Assembly: GCF_013170705.1 (NCBI RefSeq)
Contig: NZ_CP033334.1
Span: forward strand, 682,001-746,000
From: Mesorhizobium loti
Lineage (GTDB): Bacteria; Pseudomonadota; Alphaproteobacteria; Rhizobiales; Rhizobiaceae
Direction of reading: 5' to 3'
DNA length: 64,000 nucleotides
Position 1 is the first letter of the stretch, and each line of letters starts with the position of its first letter. A program made the translations under genes and the position numbers. This document shows positions 1 through 9,084 of the stretch, in pieces. The notes below the pieces were generated by a model that did no database searches, was not told the origin of the DNA, and saw nothing but the letters and a program-made list of their open reading frames with translations.

Positions 1-936
1 GGGCAGTATGAGCTCTCCTTCAGCGGCCCGTGGATGTACACCACGCTGTGGGAAATCCCGGCGCTCGCCATCATCAACGAACTGCGATCCCGCGCGGCGA
101 TGCGGGCCTTCGGGCCCTTCGCGCTCGATGTGCTCTATGCCCGCGCCAAGGCCAAGATGTGGGCCAAGACCGAGCGCCTGAAGGCGCTGCCCAGCATCCG
201 CATTTCCGACTTCGGCACGCGCCGGCGGCACTCCTTCCTGTGGCAGCGCTGGTGTGTCGAAGCGCTCAAGGAAGGTATCGGCGAGGCCTTCACCGGCACC
301 TCCAACGTGCTGCTTGCGATGGACAACGACCTCGAAGCGCTCGGCACCAACGCACACGAATTGCCTATGGTGTTCGCGGCGCTTGCCAATTCGGAGAAGG
401 AGCTGAAACAGTCCCCGTACAAGGTGCTGCAGGACTGGCAGCGCTACTATGGCGGCAATCTGCTGATCGTGCTGCCCGACGCTTTCGGCACCGCCTCCTT
501 CCTGCGCGACGCGCCGGACTGGGTGGCCGACTGGACCGGTTTTCGCCCCGACAGCGCCCCGCCGATCGAGGGCGGCGAAAAAATCCTTTCCTGGTGGCGC
601 GAGAAGGGCAAGGATCCCAAGCAGAAACTGCTGATCTTCTCCGACGGCCTGGAGGTGGAAACCATCGAGGAGACCTACCGCCACTTCGAGGGCAAGGTGC
701 GCATGTCCTTCGGCTGGGGCACCAACCTCACCAATGATTTCGAGGGCTGCGCGCCGACGGAAACCAACAGCCTGGATGCCATATCGCTGGTCTGCAAGGT
801 CACCGAAGCCAATGGCCGGCCGGCGGTGAAGCTTTCCGACAATCCAGCCAAGGCGACCGGCGACGAGAAGGAAATCCAGCGCTATCTCAGGATTTTCGGC
901 GAGAAGGACCGCGTGGAGCAACTGGTCAAGGTGTGA
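1..936 (+). CDS. pncB: Nicotinate phosphoribosyltransferase, 5'-truncated by window edge
   Basis: The reading frame is open from the first base and ends with TGA at 934-936, giving 311 visible residues. Full PncB proteins are about 430 residues, so roughly 120 N-terminal residues lie outside the window. The enzyme makes nicotinate mononucleotide from nicotinate, PRPP and ATP in cytoplasmic NAD salvage. Visible family signatures are [10 protein letters not shown] and the block GTNAHELP, whose His codon (355-357) corresponds to the phosphorylated active-site histidine of the family, and the later [10 protein letters not shown] and [10 protein letters not shown] phosphoribose-binding stretches. 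The nicotinamidase gene pncA lies 8 kb downstream on the other strand, so both halves of nicotinamide salvage are in this window. Confidence 0.95.
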   Translation, partial: GQYELSFSGPWMYTTLWEIPALAIINELRSRAAMRAFGPFALDVLYARAKAKMWAKTERLKALPSIRISDFGTRRRHSFLWQRWCVEALKEGIGEAFTGTSNVLLAMDNDLEALGTNAHELPMVFAALANSEKELKQSPYKVLQDWQRYYGGNLLIVLPDAFGTASFLRDAPDWVADWTGFRPDSAPPIEGGEKILSWWREKGKDPKQKLLIFSDGLEVETIEETYRHFEGKVRMSFGWGTNLTNDFEGCAPTETNSLDAISLVCKVTEANGRPAVKLSDNPAKATGDEKEIQRYLRIFGEKDRVEQLVKV

Positions 937-1007
937 GCCAAGATCGGACTCATGGATAGTTCGAGTTCCTTCACGCCCCCTTCTGTCCTGCCGACAGAGG
1001 CTCCTTT

Positions 1008-1300
1008 CCTCTCCCTCCGGAGGGGGGAGAGGTGGCGCCGCGAAGCGGCGACGGAGTGGGGGAACCACTTGGCAACCGCCACAACGGACATAAGAAAGAG
1101 GACCACGCTCGACCCGCGCCAGGGTCGACCCCCACTCCGTCGAGCTACGCTCGACACCTCTCCCCCGATCGACGGGGGAGAGGAAGGGTGCCAAGTTATC
1201 CGAACAGGCGCCAGTCGTCGGCGGCAGAGGCTCCCGTCCGAAAATGGCAGCATGATCTCCCCCCTCGAGGGGGAAATATCTGGCAGGACAGAGGGGAGCA
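1008..1300. repeat. Composite palindromic repeats (REP-like) before a membrane protein gene
   Basis: Two self-complementary units, 1008-1032 and 1157-1183 (both built on CCTCTCCC...GGGAGAGG), flank a 14-base inverted pair, 1049-1062 against 1129-1142. A third palindromic C/G-run unit follows at about 1255-1297. The type resembles the intergenic repeats at 4176-4310, 11375-11491 and 17347-17513. This stretch of about 315 bases between pncB and the next gene holds nothing else I can support; the third unit runs into the apparent start of the next gene. Confidence 0.8.
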
Positions 1301-2712
1301 CCGTAGAGCGCCGTCTTCACGGATTCGCTTTCGCCGTCGCACTGCTAGCCCTCCTCCCCACTCGCGCCTTCGCCCACGCCTCCGACCGAGGCCACGTCCT
1401 GCTCCTCCCGACCGGCTACTACCTTGTCGGCGGCGCGTTCGCCGTGGCCGTCAGCTTCCTCGTGCTGGCGCTGCTGCCGGCGGCTTTCATCGATCGTTTC
1501 TGGCGCCAGCGACTGCCGCTTTTGACCTTCGGCGATACCGCCCGCACGTCCCTCAGCCTGATATCCTTTGCCGGCTTTGCAACTCTCATCGCCGCCGGCC
1601 TTTTCGGCAGCCGCGACCCGCTCTCCAATCCATTGCCGCTGGTGATCTGGACGCTGTTGTGGGCCGGCCTCACGCTGCTGCAAGGCGCTGTCGGCGACAT
1701 CTGGTCATGGCTCAACCCTTGGGTCGGGCCGTGGCGCCTCGCCTCGCGCCTGCGCGGCGCAAGCGATGAGGGGCCGTGGCGTCTTCCCCGGTGGATCGGC
1801 TGCTGGCCGGCCGTCATCCTGTTCTTCGCCTTTGCCTGGTTCGAACTCATCGATCCGGCGCCCGACGACCCGGCAAGGCTTGCCCTTGCCGCCGGCATCT
1901 ACTGGCTGTTCTCTTTCCTGGCCATGCTGATGTTCGGCTATCGCGCCTGGAGCCGCAGCGGTGAGTTCCTGACCATCTTCTTCTCCATGGTGGCGCGTTT
2001 CGCGCCTGTCGAGCGCGACGAGAAGGGCCGGCTTGCGCTGTGCTGGCCAGGCGCCAAGCTGCTGGCGGCGGAGCCGTTACCGCCCAGCGGCATCGCCTTC
2101 CTGCTGCTGACCCTGTCCTCGGTCTCCTTCGACGGCCTGTCGAAGACCTTCTTCTGGCTTGGCCTGTTCGGCGTCAATCCGCTCGAATTCCCAGGCCGCA
2201 CGGCGGTGATCGGCAGCGGCAGTCTCGGTCTCGTGCTGACATTCGTCCTGCTGGCGGCGGTGTTCCTTTTGGCCGTCGTGCTCGGCCAACGTCTTGCCGG
2301 CAGTGGACCGCCGCTCACCCAGGCAGCCGGGCTGCTGGTCTGGTCGATCGTGCCGATCGCGCTCGCCTATCATGTCGCGCACTATCTGACGGCGCTGCTG
2401 GTCGACGGCCAGTATGCGCTAGCCGCCCTGTCCGACCCGTTCGCGCTGGGCTGGAACCTGTTCGGCACCGCCGACATGCAGGTCGAGGCCGGCATCGTCG
2501 CCGGCGCGGTGTCCGCTTGGTGGTTGTGGAACATCCAGGCCGGTGCCATCATCCTTGGCCATGTGCTCGCCGTCCTCGTCGCCCACGGCTTCGCCTGGCG
2601 CCTGCACCCGCAGCCCGCCCGCGCCGCGCTCAGCCAGTTTCCGCTCACCCTGCTGATGATCGCCTACACGCTCTTCGGTCTCTGGCTGCTCGCCACGCCG
2701 ACGGTCGGCTGA
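1252..2712 (+). CDS. Multi-pass integral membrane protein of unknown function
   Basis: From the ATG at 1252 the product is 486 residues; the frame stays open up to 952, but that part is palindromic repeat sequence and unlikely to be native protein. After about 20 residues comes a signal-like hydrophobic stretch ending AFAHA, then at least ten predicted membrane segments with short charged loops, for example DRFWRQRLP and ARFAPVERDEKGR. I do not recognise an enzyme motif. The architecture recalls the membrane proteins sometimes labelled fenitrothion hydrolase, but that is a weak recollection. No start with a clear Shine-Dalgarno is visible, because the repeats occupy the 5' end, so the N-terminus is uncertain. 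It stands alone between pncB and an ABC importer. Confidence 0.7.
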   Translation: MISPLEGEISGRTEGSTVERRLHGFAFAVALLALLPTRAFAHASDRGHVLLLPTGYYLVGGAFAVAVSFLVLALLPAAFIDRFWRQRLPLLTFGDTARTSLSLISFAGFATLIAAGLFGSRDPLSNPLPLVIWTLLWAGLTLLQGAVGDIWSWLNPWVGPWRLASRLRGASDEGPWRLPRWIGCWPAVILFFAFAWFELIDPAPDDPARLALAAGIYWLFSFLAMLMFGYRAWSRSGEFLTIFFSMVARFAPVERDEKGRLALCWPGAKLLAAEPLPPSGIAFLLLTLSSVSFDGLSKTFFWLGLFGVNPLEFPGRTAVIGSGSLGLVLTFVLLAAVFLLAVVLGQRLAGSGPPLTQAAGLLVWSIVPIALAYHVAHYLTALLVDGQYALAALSDPFALGWNLFGTADMQVEAGIVAGAVSAWWLWNIQAGAIILGHVLAVLVAHGFAWRLHPQPARAALSQFPLTLLMIAYTLFGLWLLATPTVG

Positions 2713-2765
2713 GGCATTTGCGCTGGAAAATAAACCGGGATTCCCTTAGGGAACCAGCATTGCCG

Positions 2766-2820
2766 TGTCCGGACTTTGGTGATTTAGTTTGTACACATGC
2801 AATTTTTCGACTTCCGGACA
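2766..2820. promoter_or_regulatory. Candidate regulatory dyad upstream of the ABC importer operon
   Basis: The 152-base gap before the binding-protein gene contains an 8-base inverted repeat (TGTCCGGA at 2766-2773, TCCGGACA at 2813-2820). Between its arms lies a looser dyad, TTTGTACACATGCAA (2788-2802). The inner site bears some resemblance to the palindrome at 9860-9877 ahead of the Mo-hydroxylase operon, which could mean a shared regulator. This rests on pattern reading only. Confidence 0.3.
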
Positions 2821-2864
2821 TGAGCGGACTTTGCGCTCCTAACGCTGAACAAGGGGAACGGCAT

Positions 2865-4166
2865 ATGGACAAGAGCAAGACCTTCAACCTCCCGAAAACC
2901 GGTCTCACCCGCCGCACGGCGCTGAAAGGCCTGGCAGCGGGCGCCGGCCTTGCCATGGCGCCCGGCTTCGTCCGCTATTCCCAAGCGCAGAGTTCGGCGC
3001 CGATCAAGATCGGCTTCCAGTCGCACCGGACCGGCATCGGTGCCGCCTATGGCCGCTGGTACGAGAAGACCACCGCCGCCGCGGTCAAGGCAATCAACGC
3101 CGCCGGCGGCATCAATGGCCGTCAGGTCGAGGTCATCATCGAGGATGACGGCACCGATCCCGGCCGCGGCGCCGAGGTGGTTGGGAAATTCGCCACCCAG
3201 CACAAGACCGATATCGTTTTCGGCACACTGTTTTCGCACGTCGTCATCGGCTCGGCGCCCGCGGCCGGCGAGGCCAAGATGCCCTATTTCGTCGTCAGCG
3301 AAGGCCACCACGTCGCCTCGACCAAGCTTAACCGCTACGTCTTCCAGCCCGGCATCACCGACGTGAAAAGCCAGATCCAGTCGATGGCGCCGTGGATCGC
3401 GGCCAATGCCGGCAAGAAGGTGACGCAGATCTTCCCCGATTTCGCCTTCGGCTACGATCATCGCGACTATCTGCCGCCGGCGCTGAAGGCGCAGGGCGCC
3501 GATGTCATTGCGCAGATCGCCATCCCGCCGACGGAATCGTCCTTCACCAAGTATTTCCCGCAGATCCCGGCCGAGACCGAGGTGATCTACCACGTGATGG
3601 TCGGTCCCGCGGTGCTCACCTTCGTCAAGGAACTCGGCGAGTTCTACGGCTCCAACCGGCCGCAGCTGTTCGGCTTCATCGATTCGCTCGAGGCCGTCGA
3701 CATCAACAGCCCGGGGCTGGAATTCCTCGACGGCAGCCATTTCTGGGAAGGCTCGCCGCGCTATGCCCAGGCTGATGATACCGAGGCGCAGAAAGCCTAT
3801 CGCGCCGCCGTCGGCATCGACGACAATGGCGCCGCCGTCGGCGACCCCAAGGACGTCTCCACCGCCGCGCACATGTTCGGCTGCTGGGAGACGCTCTATG
3901 TCGTCAAGAAGGCGATGGAAGACGCCGGCTACAAGGGACCGGAAGACCGCGCCAAGCTGGTCGAGGCAACCGAGGCGCTGACAGCCTTCGCCGAAGGCCC
4001 GGAGCATCCGCAGGGGCCGAAAACCTTCAATGGCAAGATCCACCAGTGTTTTGGCATCCAGAACATCTCCAAGGTCGAAGGCGGCAAGCTGAAGGTGGTG
4101 CACAAGACCAAGATCGAGGACGGACTTTACGAGGCCGAAGGGGATTACACGACGCAGGCGCTGTGA
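2865..4166 (+). CDS. Periplasmic substrate-binding protein of a branched-chain amino acid/amide-type ABC importer
   Basis: 433 residues from the ATG at 2865, which follows the ribosome-binding site AAGGGGAACG. The N-terminus has a twin-arginine motif (TRRTALKG) followed by a hydrophobic stretch and a cleavage-like SQAQSS, so export by Tat or Sec is likely. The mature part begins APIKIGFQSHRTG and shows the type-I periplasmic fold typical of the LivK/AmiC/UrtA group, including AAGGINGRQVEVIIEDDGTDP. It heads a five-gene set with two permeases and two ATPases in LivKHMGF order, separated from them by a 135-base palindromic repeat. Substrate cannot be read from sequence. Members of this family import amino acids, amides, urea and aromatic acids; the neighbouring nicotinate genes make a pyridine compound worth considering. 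Confidence 0.88.
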   Translation: MDKSKTFNLPKTGLTRRTALKGLAAGAGLAMAPGFVRYSQAQSSAPIKIGFQSHRTGIGAAYGRWYEKTTAAAVKAINAAGGINGRQVEVIIEDDGTDPGRGAEVVGKFATQHKTDIVFGTLFSHVVIGSAPAAGEAKMPYFVVSEGHHVASTKLNRYVFQPGITDVKSQIQSMAPWIAANAGKKVTQIFPDFAFGYDHRDYLPPALKAQGADVIAQIAIPPTESSFTKYFPQIPAETEVIYHVMVGPAVLTFVKELGEFYGSNRPQLFGFIDSLEAVDINSPGLEFLDGSHFWEGSPRYAQADDTEAQKAYRAAVGIDDNGAAVGDPKDVSTAAHMFGCWETLYVVKKAMEDAGYKGPEDRAKLVEATEALTAFAEGPEHPQGPKTFNGKIHQCFGIQNISKVEGGKLKVVHKTKIEDGLYEAEGDYTTQAL

Positions 4167-4175
4167 GGCGCCTTG

Positions 4176-4310
4176 CCCTCCCCTTGTGGGGAGGGTCGGC
4201 GAATAGGTTTCGCGTTTTTGCGAAGCCTATGAGACGGGGTGGGGCCGCGACGGCCCGTGCCCCACCCCCCACCCGACCGCTTCGCGGTCACCCTCCCCAC
4301 AAGGGGAGGG
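4176..4310. repeat. Long palindromic REP-like element between binding-protein and permease genes
   Basis: Arms CCCTCCCCTTGTGGGGAGGG at 4176-4195 and its complement-like partner at 4291-4310 bound an interior with its own dyads (GGTTTCGCG/GCGAAGCC and a G/C-rich central inverted repeat). It occupies nearly the whole 159-base spacer inside the importer operon, so it may trim or stabilise the transcript and set the ratio of binding protein to permease, as REP elements do elsewhere. That role is inferred. Confidence 0.85.
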
Positions 4311-4325
4311 TTAAGGGCGCCCTGA

Positions 4326-5207
4326 ATGCACTTCGGACCCCATCTCCTCCTTGCCGCCCTCGAAGGCCTCGTCACCTCCGCCGTACTGGCGCTGACGGCG
4401 CTTGGGCTGTCGCTGGTGTTCGGCGTGATGCGGGTTGTCAATGTCGCGCATGGCGAGTTCTTCATGCTGGGCGCGGTGCTTGCCTGGGCGATCTCGACGG
4501 CGATATCGGGTCATCCGGCGTTGGGTTTCCTGGCGGCACTGGTGATAGCGCCGCTGATCGTCGGCGCCATCGCGCTGGTCGCCGAACGGTTGGTGCTGCG
4601 CCGGCTCAACTACAATCCGGAAGCCACCATCGTCGCCACGATCGGCATGCTCTACATCATCCAGCAGCTGGCGCTGACCTTCTATGGTCCGGAGGCGCGG
4701 CCGGTGGAGCCGCCGTTCAGCTACCGCATCCTTTTGCCGTGGTTCGGCTACTCCGGCTACAAACTGTCCATCATCGCGGCTTCCGCGCTTCTCCTGATCG
4801 CCACATGGCTGGTGCTGACACGCACCAAGATCGGCCTCATCATGCGCGCCACCCAGTATGACAGCGAGACGGCGCAGGCTTTCGGCATCCCGGTCGACCG
4901 CGTCTACGGCGGCGTCTTCGCGCTCGGCGCCATGCTGGCGGCGATCGCCGCGGTGCTGATCGTGCCGATCAGCCAGGCGCATTATCTGATGGGACAAGAC
5001 CCGCTGCTGCTTTCCTTCATCGTCGTCATCATCGGCGGCCTCGGCTCGCTGCGCGGCACCGTCGTCGCCGCCGTGTTGATCGGCCTGTCCGATGGCATCA
5101 TCTCGATGTTCTTCTCGCCGACCCTGGCCAAGATCGTCGCCACGCTGCTGGTCGCCATGGTGCTGGTGTTCCGGCCGCAAGGCCTGTTCGGGACGGCATC
5201 GCGATGA
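4326..5207 (+). CDS. ABC importer permease, LivH type
   Basis: 293 residues with about eight hydrophobic segments. The family block GLSLVFGVMRVVNVAHGEFFMLGA near residues 27-54 and the EAA-like loop around FVVIIGGLGSLRGT near the C-terminus are diagnostic of the LivH branch of branched-chain amino acid-type permeases. It forms the inner-membrane channel together with the next gene product. Its stop overlaps the following start (ATGA at 5204-5207), indicating translational coupling. No ribosome-binding site as good as that of the binding protein is visible, because the repeat ends just upstream. Confidence 0.9.
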   Translation: MHFGPHLLLAALEGLVTSAVLALTALGLSLVFGVMRVVNVAHGEFFMLGAVLAWAISTAISGHPALGFLAALVIAPLIVGAIALVAERLVLRRLNYNPEATIVATIGMLYIIQQLALTFYGPEARPVEPPFSYRILLPWFGYSGYKLSIIAASALLLIATWLVLTRTKIGLIMRATQYDSETAQAFGIPVDRVYGGVFALGAMLAAIAAVLIVPISQAHYLMGQDPLLLSFIVVIIGGLGSLRGTVVAAVLIGLSDGIISMFFSPTLAKIVATLLVAMVLVFRPQGLFGTASR

Positions 5208-6166
5208 GCGAAGCTTCGCCGGCAAAGGCCTATGCGCTGCATCTCGGCGTCATCGCCCTGCTCTTCCTGCTGAGCTTCCTGCTGCCGGACTATTATCACG
5301 GCCTGCTTGCCCGCATCATGGTGCTGGCGGTGTTCGCCATGGGCTACAACATGCTGTTCGGCTATGTCGGCCTGCTCAGCCTCGGCCATGCCATGTTCTT
5401 CGGCGCCGGGCTCTACGGCGCCGGCCTTGCGGTCATCCAGCTCGGCTGGAGCGTGCCGCTGGCCTTCCTCAGCGGGATTGCCTGTGGTGCGGTGCTGGCG
5501 CTGGTGATCGGCCTCCTTGCACTGCGCACCACGGGCGTCGCCTTCATGATCGTCACCATGATGTTCGCGCAGGTGTTTTATCTCGTCATCCTCTATTTCT
5601 CTTCATGGACCGGCGGCGACCAGGGCATGGTCGTGCCGCAGCCGGCGCGTGTCCTCACATTCGGCGCGACCGCGCTTGACCTCACCAACCCGACCGTGCG
5701 CTACATGACAGCGCTGGCGCTGTTCTCGATAGTGCTGCTGATCACACTGGGCATCGTCCGCTCCCGACATGGCCGCGTGCTGGTCGCCATCCGCGAGAAC
5801 GAGGAGCGGACGAAGATGCTGGGCTACGACACCTTCTCCAACAAGCTTGCCGCCGTCGTCGTCTCCGGCACCATCTGTGCCGCCTCAGGCGCAGCCTACG
5901 CGCTGCTGTTCGGCTATGTGGGCTCGAGCTTCGCCTCAGTGCAGTATTCGATCCTGCCGCTGCTGTGGGTGCTTCTTGGCGGTGCCGCCACGACGCTCGG
6001 GCCGCTGATCGGCACGCTGTTCATGTACTATGTCATCGACCTCAGCAGCGGCTACACCTCGGCCTATCTGCTGATCGTCGGCATCGCGCTCATCCTGCTG
6101 GTGCTGTTCTTCCCCAAAGGCATTCTCGGCAGCATTCGCCAACGCTGGCTCGGGTGGCTGCCATGA
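5204..6166 (+). CDS. ABC importer permease, LivM type
   Basis: 320 residues, about nine membrane segments, with the LivM family landmarks GYNMLFGYVGLLSLGHAMFF (residues about 47-66) and RENEERTKMLGYDTFSNKL (about 200-218), the cytoplasmic coupling loop. It overlaps the LivH-type gene by four bases upstream and the first ATPase gene by four bases downstream, so all four downstream genes are probably translated from one message. It pairs with the LivH-type subunit as a heterodimeric channel. Confidence 0.9.
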   Translation: MSEASPAKAYALHLGVIALLFLLSFLLPDYYHGLLARIMVLAVFAMGYNMLFGYVGLLSLGHAMFFGAGLYGAGLAVIQLGWSVPLAFLSGIACGAVLALVIGLLALRTTGVAFMIVTMMFAQVFYLVILYFSSWTGGDQGMVVPQPARVLTFGATALDLTNPTVRYMTALALFSIVLLITLGIVRSRHGRVLVAIRENEERTKMLGYDTFSNKLAAVVVSGTICAASGAAYALLFGYVGSSFASVQYSILPLLWVLLGGAATTLGPLIGTLFMYYVIDLSSGYTSAYLLIVGIALILLVLFFPKGILGSIRQRWLGWLP

Positions 6167-6888
6167 CGCCGCTTTTGATCACCAAGGGCCTGTCGCGCGA
6201 TTTCGGCGGCTTGCGCGCCGTCGATGGCGTCGACTTCACCTTGATGCCGGGCGAGATCCGCGCCGTCATAGGCCCCAACGGAGCGGGGAAGACCACCTTC
6301 GTCAGCCTGGTCAGCGGCCGCATCCAGCCCTCTTCCGGCACGATCGTCTTCGACGGCGCCGATATTACGGGCCTGCCTGCCTATGCCCGCGTCCGCATGG
6401 GCATCGCCTATACGTTCCAGATCACCAGCGTCTATGCCAACCTGTCCGTTTACGCCAACGTCGCGCTGCCCGCGCAACTGACGCTTCGGCATGGCCCTTC
6501 CAAGAGCGCGATACAGGCCGCCGTCATGGCGGCGCTCGAACGCACCGGCCTGGCCGACCGCGCCCATATGCCGGCCGGGCAATTGTCCTATGGCCACCAG
6601 CGCCTGCTGGAAGTGGCGATGGGGCTGGCGTTGAAGCCGCGTCTGCTGATCCTCGACGAGCCGACGCAAGGCCTGGCCGACTCTGAGATCGACAATTTCA
6701 TCACCCTGGTGCGCGAGATCGCCAGGGACGCCACGGTGTTGCTGATCGAACACAACATGCCCGTCGTCATGCAGCTCGCCGACCGCATCACCGTCTTCAA
6801 TGCCGGCAGGATCCTTGCCGAAGGCACGCCGGAAGCGATCCGCGCGAACGCAGCGGTACAGGAGGCCTATCTGGGGAGCGCCCCATGA
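6163..6888 (+). CDS. ABC importer ATP-binding protein, LivG type
   Basis: 241 residues from the ATG at 6163, which overlaps the previous stop. Walker A is GPNGAGKTT near residue 37, the signature region reads LSYGHQRLLEVAMGLAL rather than the canonical LSGGQ, and Walker B is LLILDEPTQGL. The LSYG form is common in the LivG branch. It hydrolyses ATP to drive import through the two permeases, with the LivF-type partner encoded next. The ATGA junction at 6885-6888 couples it to that partner. Confidence 0.9.
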   Translation: MTPLLITKGLSRDFGGLRAVDGVDFTLMPGEIRAVIGPNGAGKTTFVSLVSGRIQPSSGTIVFDGADITGLPAYARVRMGIAYTFQITSVYANLSVYANVALPAQLTLRHGPSKSAIQAAVMAALERTGLADRAHMPAGQLSYGHQRLLEVAMGLALKPRLLILDEPTQGLADSEIDNFITLVREIARDATVLLIEHNMPVVMQLADRITVFNAGRILAEGTPEAIRANAAVQEAYLGSAP

Positions 6889-7619
6889 CCGAAACGAACA
6901 AGGCGAAGACAAAGTCTGAAGCGCTGGTGATCGCGGGACTGGACTGCTTCTACGGCCAGGTCCAGGTGCTCTACGGCCTCGACCTCATGCTGAACAAGGG
7001 CGAGGTGCTGTGCCTGTTCGGCCGCAACGGTGCCGGCAAGACGACGACGCTGAAGGCGATCATGGGCCTGCTTCCTTCGAGCGCCGGCTCGATCAAGCTC
7101 GCCGGCCAGGAACTGACCGGCCTGCCGGCGCACGAAGTGCCGAAGGCCGGCGTCGCCTATGTACCGCAGGGCAGGAGGCTGTTCGCCGAGATGACGGTGG
7201 CGGAAAACATCGAGATCGGGCTGATGGCGCGCGGCAAGGGCAAGGCGACGCGTGAGAACGTGCTCGACCTCTTCCCGCTGCTGCGCCAGCGGCTGCGGCA
7301 ACGTTCAGGCACCTTGTCCGGCGGCGAGCAGCAGATGCTGGCGATGGCGCGGGCGCTCTGCCTCGAGCCGCAGGTGCTTTTGCTCGACGAGCCGACCGAG
7401 GGTCTGATGCCGTCGATGATCGCCAAGATCCGCGAGACGGTTTCGACGCTGCGCGACATGGGCGTCTCGACCATACTGGTCGAGCAGCGCGTCGATGCGG
7501 TGCTGTCGGTCGCCGACCGTGTCTCGTTCATCGAGAATGGCCGCAACCGCGAGACGGTCGATGTCGAGGAACTGCGCGCCGACCCTTCGGCGGTCAGGCG
7601 CTATGTCGGCGTCGGTTGA
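6885..7619 (+). CDS. ABC importer ATP-binding protein, LivF type
   Basis: 244 residues. Walker A is GRNGAGKTTT near residue 45, the signature is LSGGEQQMLAMARAL and Walker B is VLLLDEPTEGL, matching the LivF branch. It begins inside the stop of the LivG-type gene and is the last gene of the importer operon. Its TGA (7617-7619) directly abuts the stop of the convergent antiporter gene, leaving no room for a separate terminator between the two transcripts. Confidence 0.9.
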   Translation: MTETNKAKTKSEALVIAGLDCFYGQVQVLYGLDLMLNKGEVLCLFGRNGAGKTTTLKAIMGLLPSSAGSIKLAGQELTGLPAHEVPKAGVAYVPQGRRLFAEMTVAENIEIGLMARGKGKATRENVLDLFPLLRQRLRQRSGTLSGGEQQMLAMARALCLEPQVLLLDEPTEGLMPSMIAKIRETVSTLRDMGVSTILVEQRVDAVLSVADRVSFIENGRNRETVDVEELRADPSAVRRYVGVG

Positions 7620-9071
7620 TCAGCCGAAAAACACAAAGCCCGCGACCAGGAAAGTCGGGATCAGCACCAGACCGGACCACAGCATGTAGCCGAAGAAGCC
7701 GGGCATCTCGACGCCACGCTGTCGGGCGATGGCATAGACCATGAAGTTGGGCGCATTGCCGATATAGGTGTTGGCGCCCATGAACACGGCGCCCGCCGAG
7801 ATCGCCGCAAGCGTCGAGGCAAACTCCGTCATGAGGTGGTGTGGATCGCCGCCGGCCAGCTCGAAGAACACCAGATAGGTCGGCGCATTGTCGAGGAAGG
7901 ACGACAGCGCTCCGGTCAGCCAGAAATAGGCGAGGTCGTTGGGCGTGCCTTGCGCCGAGGTGACGAGCGCGACCAGCGGCGCCAGCGCGCCCTCATGGCC
8001 GGCTCTCAAAATGGCGATGACCGGCACGATGCAGACGAAGATACCGGCAAACAATTTCGCCACCTCCGCGATCGGTCCCCAGTTGAAGCCATTCGCCTCG
8101 CGGTATTCCTTGCGCGAAACCGCCAGCGAGATGAAGGCGAGCGCCAGGATGACGGCGTCGCGCACCAGGTTCTGCAGTTCCAGCGTCACGCCTTGGATGG
8201 AGACGCTGACCCCAGGCTTCCATGTCGCCGACAGCAGGATGGCGCCGATGACCCCGGCCAGCAGCGGAATGTTGGGCAAGCCTCGGATGCGTATCCTGGA
8301 ATCCGGTGTCGGGTCCTTTATCTTCGGCGCCCCTGCCTCGCACTGGTGCAGGATGATGTCGATGGCCAGGAACACCGCCAGCACCAGGCCGCCGACGAAC
8401 AGCGTTTCCCGATAGAGATTGGTGGTCGTCCAGAAGAAGTCGACCCCACGCAGGAAGCCGACGAACAGCGGCGGATCGCCGAGCGGCGTCAGCGAGCCGC
8501 CGATATTGGACACCAGGAAGATGAAGAAGACGACGACATGTGCATTGAACGGCCTGTTGTCGTTGGCGCGGATGACCGGCCGGATCAGGATCATCGAGGC
8601 GCCCGTCGTGCCGATGACCGAGGCGAGCAGCGCGCCGACCAGCAGCAGCCCGGCATTGACCAGCGGTGTGCCGTGGATGTTGCCGGCGACGAGAATGCCG
8701 CCCGAAATGGTGAACAGCGCAAACAACAGGATGATGAAGGACATGTATTCTGTGAGCAGCGCGTGCAGCACCGCCTCGGTCGCCGAAGGCAGACCGAAGG
8801 CAAGCGCCAAAGGCACGACCACGGACGCGGCCCAAAGCGCCGCGATCTTGCCGTAGTGGTGCTCCCAGACGTGATGGAACAGCAGCGGGCCGGTGGCAAT
8901 CGACAGCAGCAGCCCGGCAAAGGGAAGCGCCCACCACAGCGACATCGAGGCGCCGGGCAATGCGTGTTCCTCGGCCGCGAAGGCCACTTCCGGGAACAGC
9001 ATCGCGGCGGCGATGGCGGCACCCGTCATTGCGCCCGCGGTGATCCGCGAAAGGCCCCTCTGAAGCCCCAC
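7620..9071 (-). CDS. Sodium:proton antiporter, NhaD-like
   Basis: 483 residues from a GTG at 9071; a TTG at 9101 would add ten residues but lacks a ribosome-binding site and would overlap pncA. An AGGA lies about 11 bases before the GTG. The protein starts with a signal-like segment (ending PEVAFAAEE) and has about twelve membrane segments. Ion-transporter superfamily signatures include FFIFLVSNIGGSLTPLGDPP and, near the C-terminus, SSFLDNAPTYLVFFE, both typical of NhaD proteins, which exchange Na+ or Li+ for protons. It follows pncA by 13 bases on the same strand and may be co-transcribed with it. Exact start uncertain. Confidence 0.85.
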   Translation of the reverse strand: MGLQRGLSRITAGAMTGAAIAAAMLFPEVAFAAEEHALPGASMSLWWALPFAGLLLSIATGPLLFHHVWEHHYGKIAALWAASVVVPLALAFGLPSATEAVLHALLTEYMSFIILLFALFTISGGILVAGNIHGTPLVNAGLLLVGALLASVIGTTGASMILIRPVIRANDNRPFNAHVVVFFIFLVSNIGGSLTPLGDPPLFVGFLRGVDFFWTTTNLYRETLFVGGLVLAVFLAIDIILHQCEAGAPKIKDPTPDSRIRIRGLPNIPLLAGVIGAILLSATWKPGVSVSIQGVTLELQNLVRDAVILALAFISLAVSRKEYREANGFNWGPIAEVAKLFAGIFVCIVPVIAILRAGHEGALAPLVALVTSAQGTPNDLAYFWLTGALSSFLDNAPTYLVFFELAGGDPHHLMTEFASTLAAISAGAVFMGANTYIGNAPNFMVYAIARQRGVEMPGFFGYMLWSGLVLIPTFLVAGFVFFG

Positions 9072-9084
9072 CGTCCGTTCAGTC

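Noticed and set aside
2784..4103. A 439-codon minus-strand frame opposite the binding-protein gene
   Set aside because: No family match; the plus strand has a signal peptide, ribosome-binding site and binding-protein motifs.
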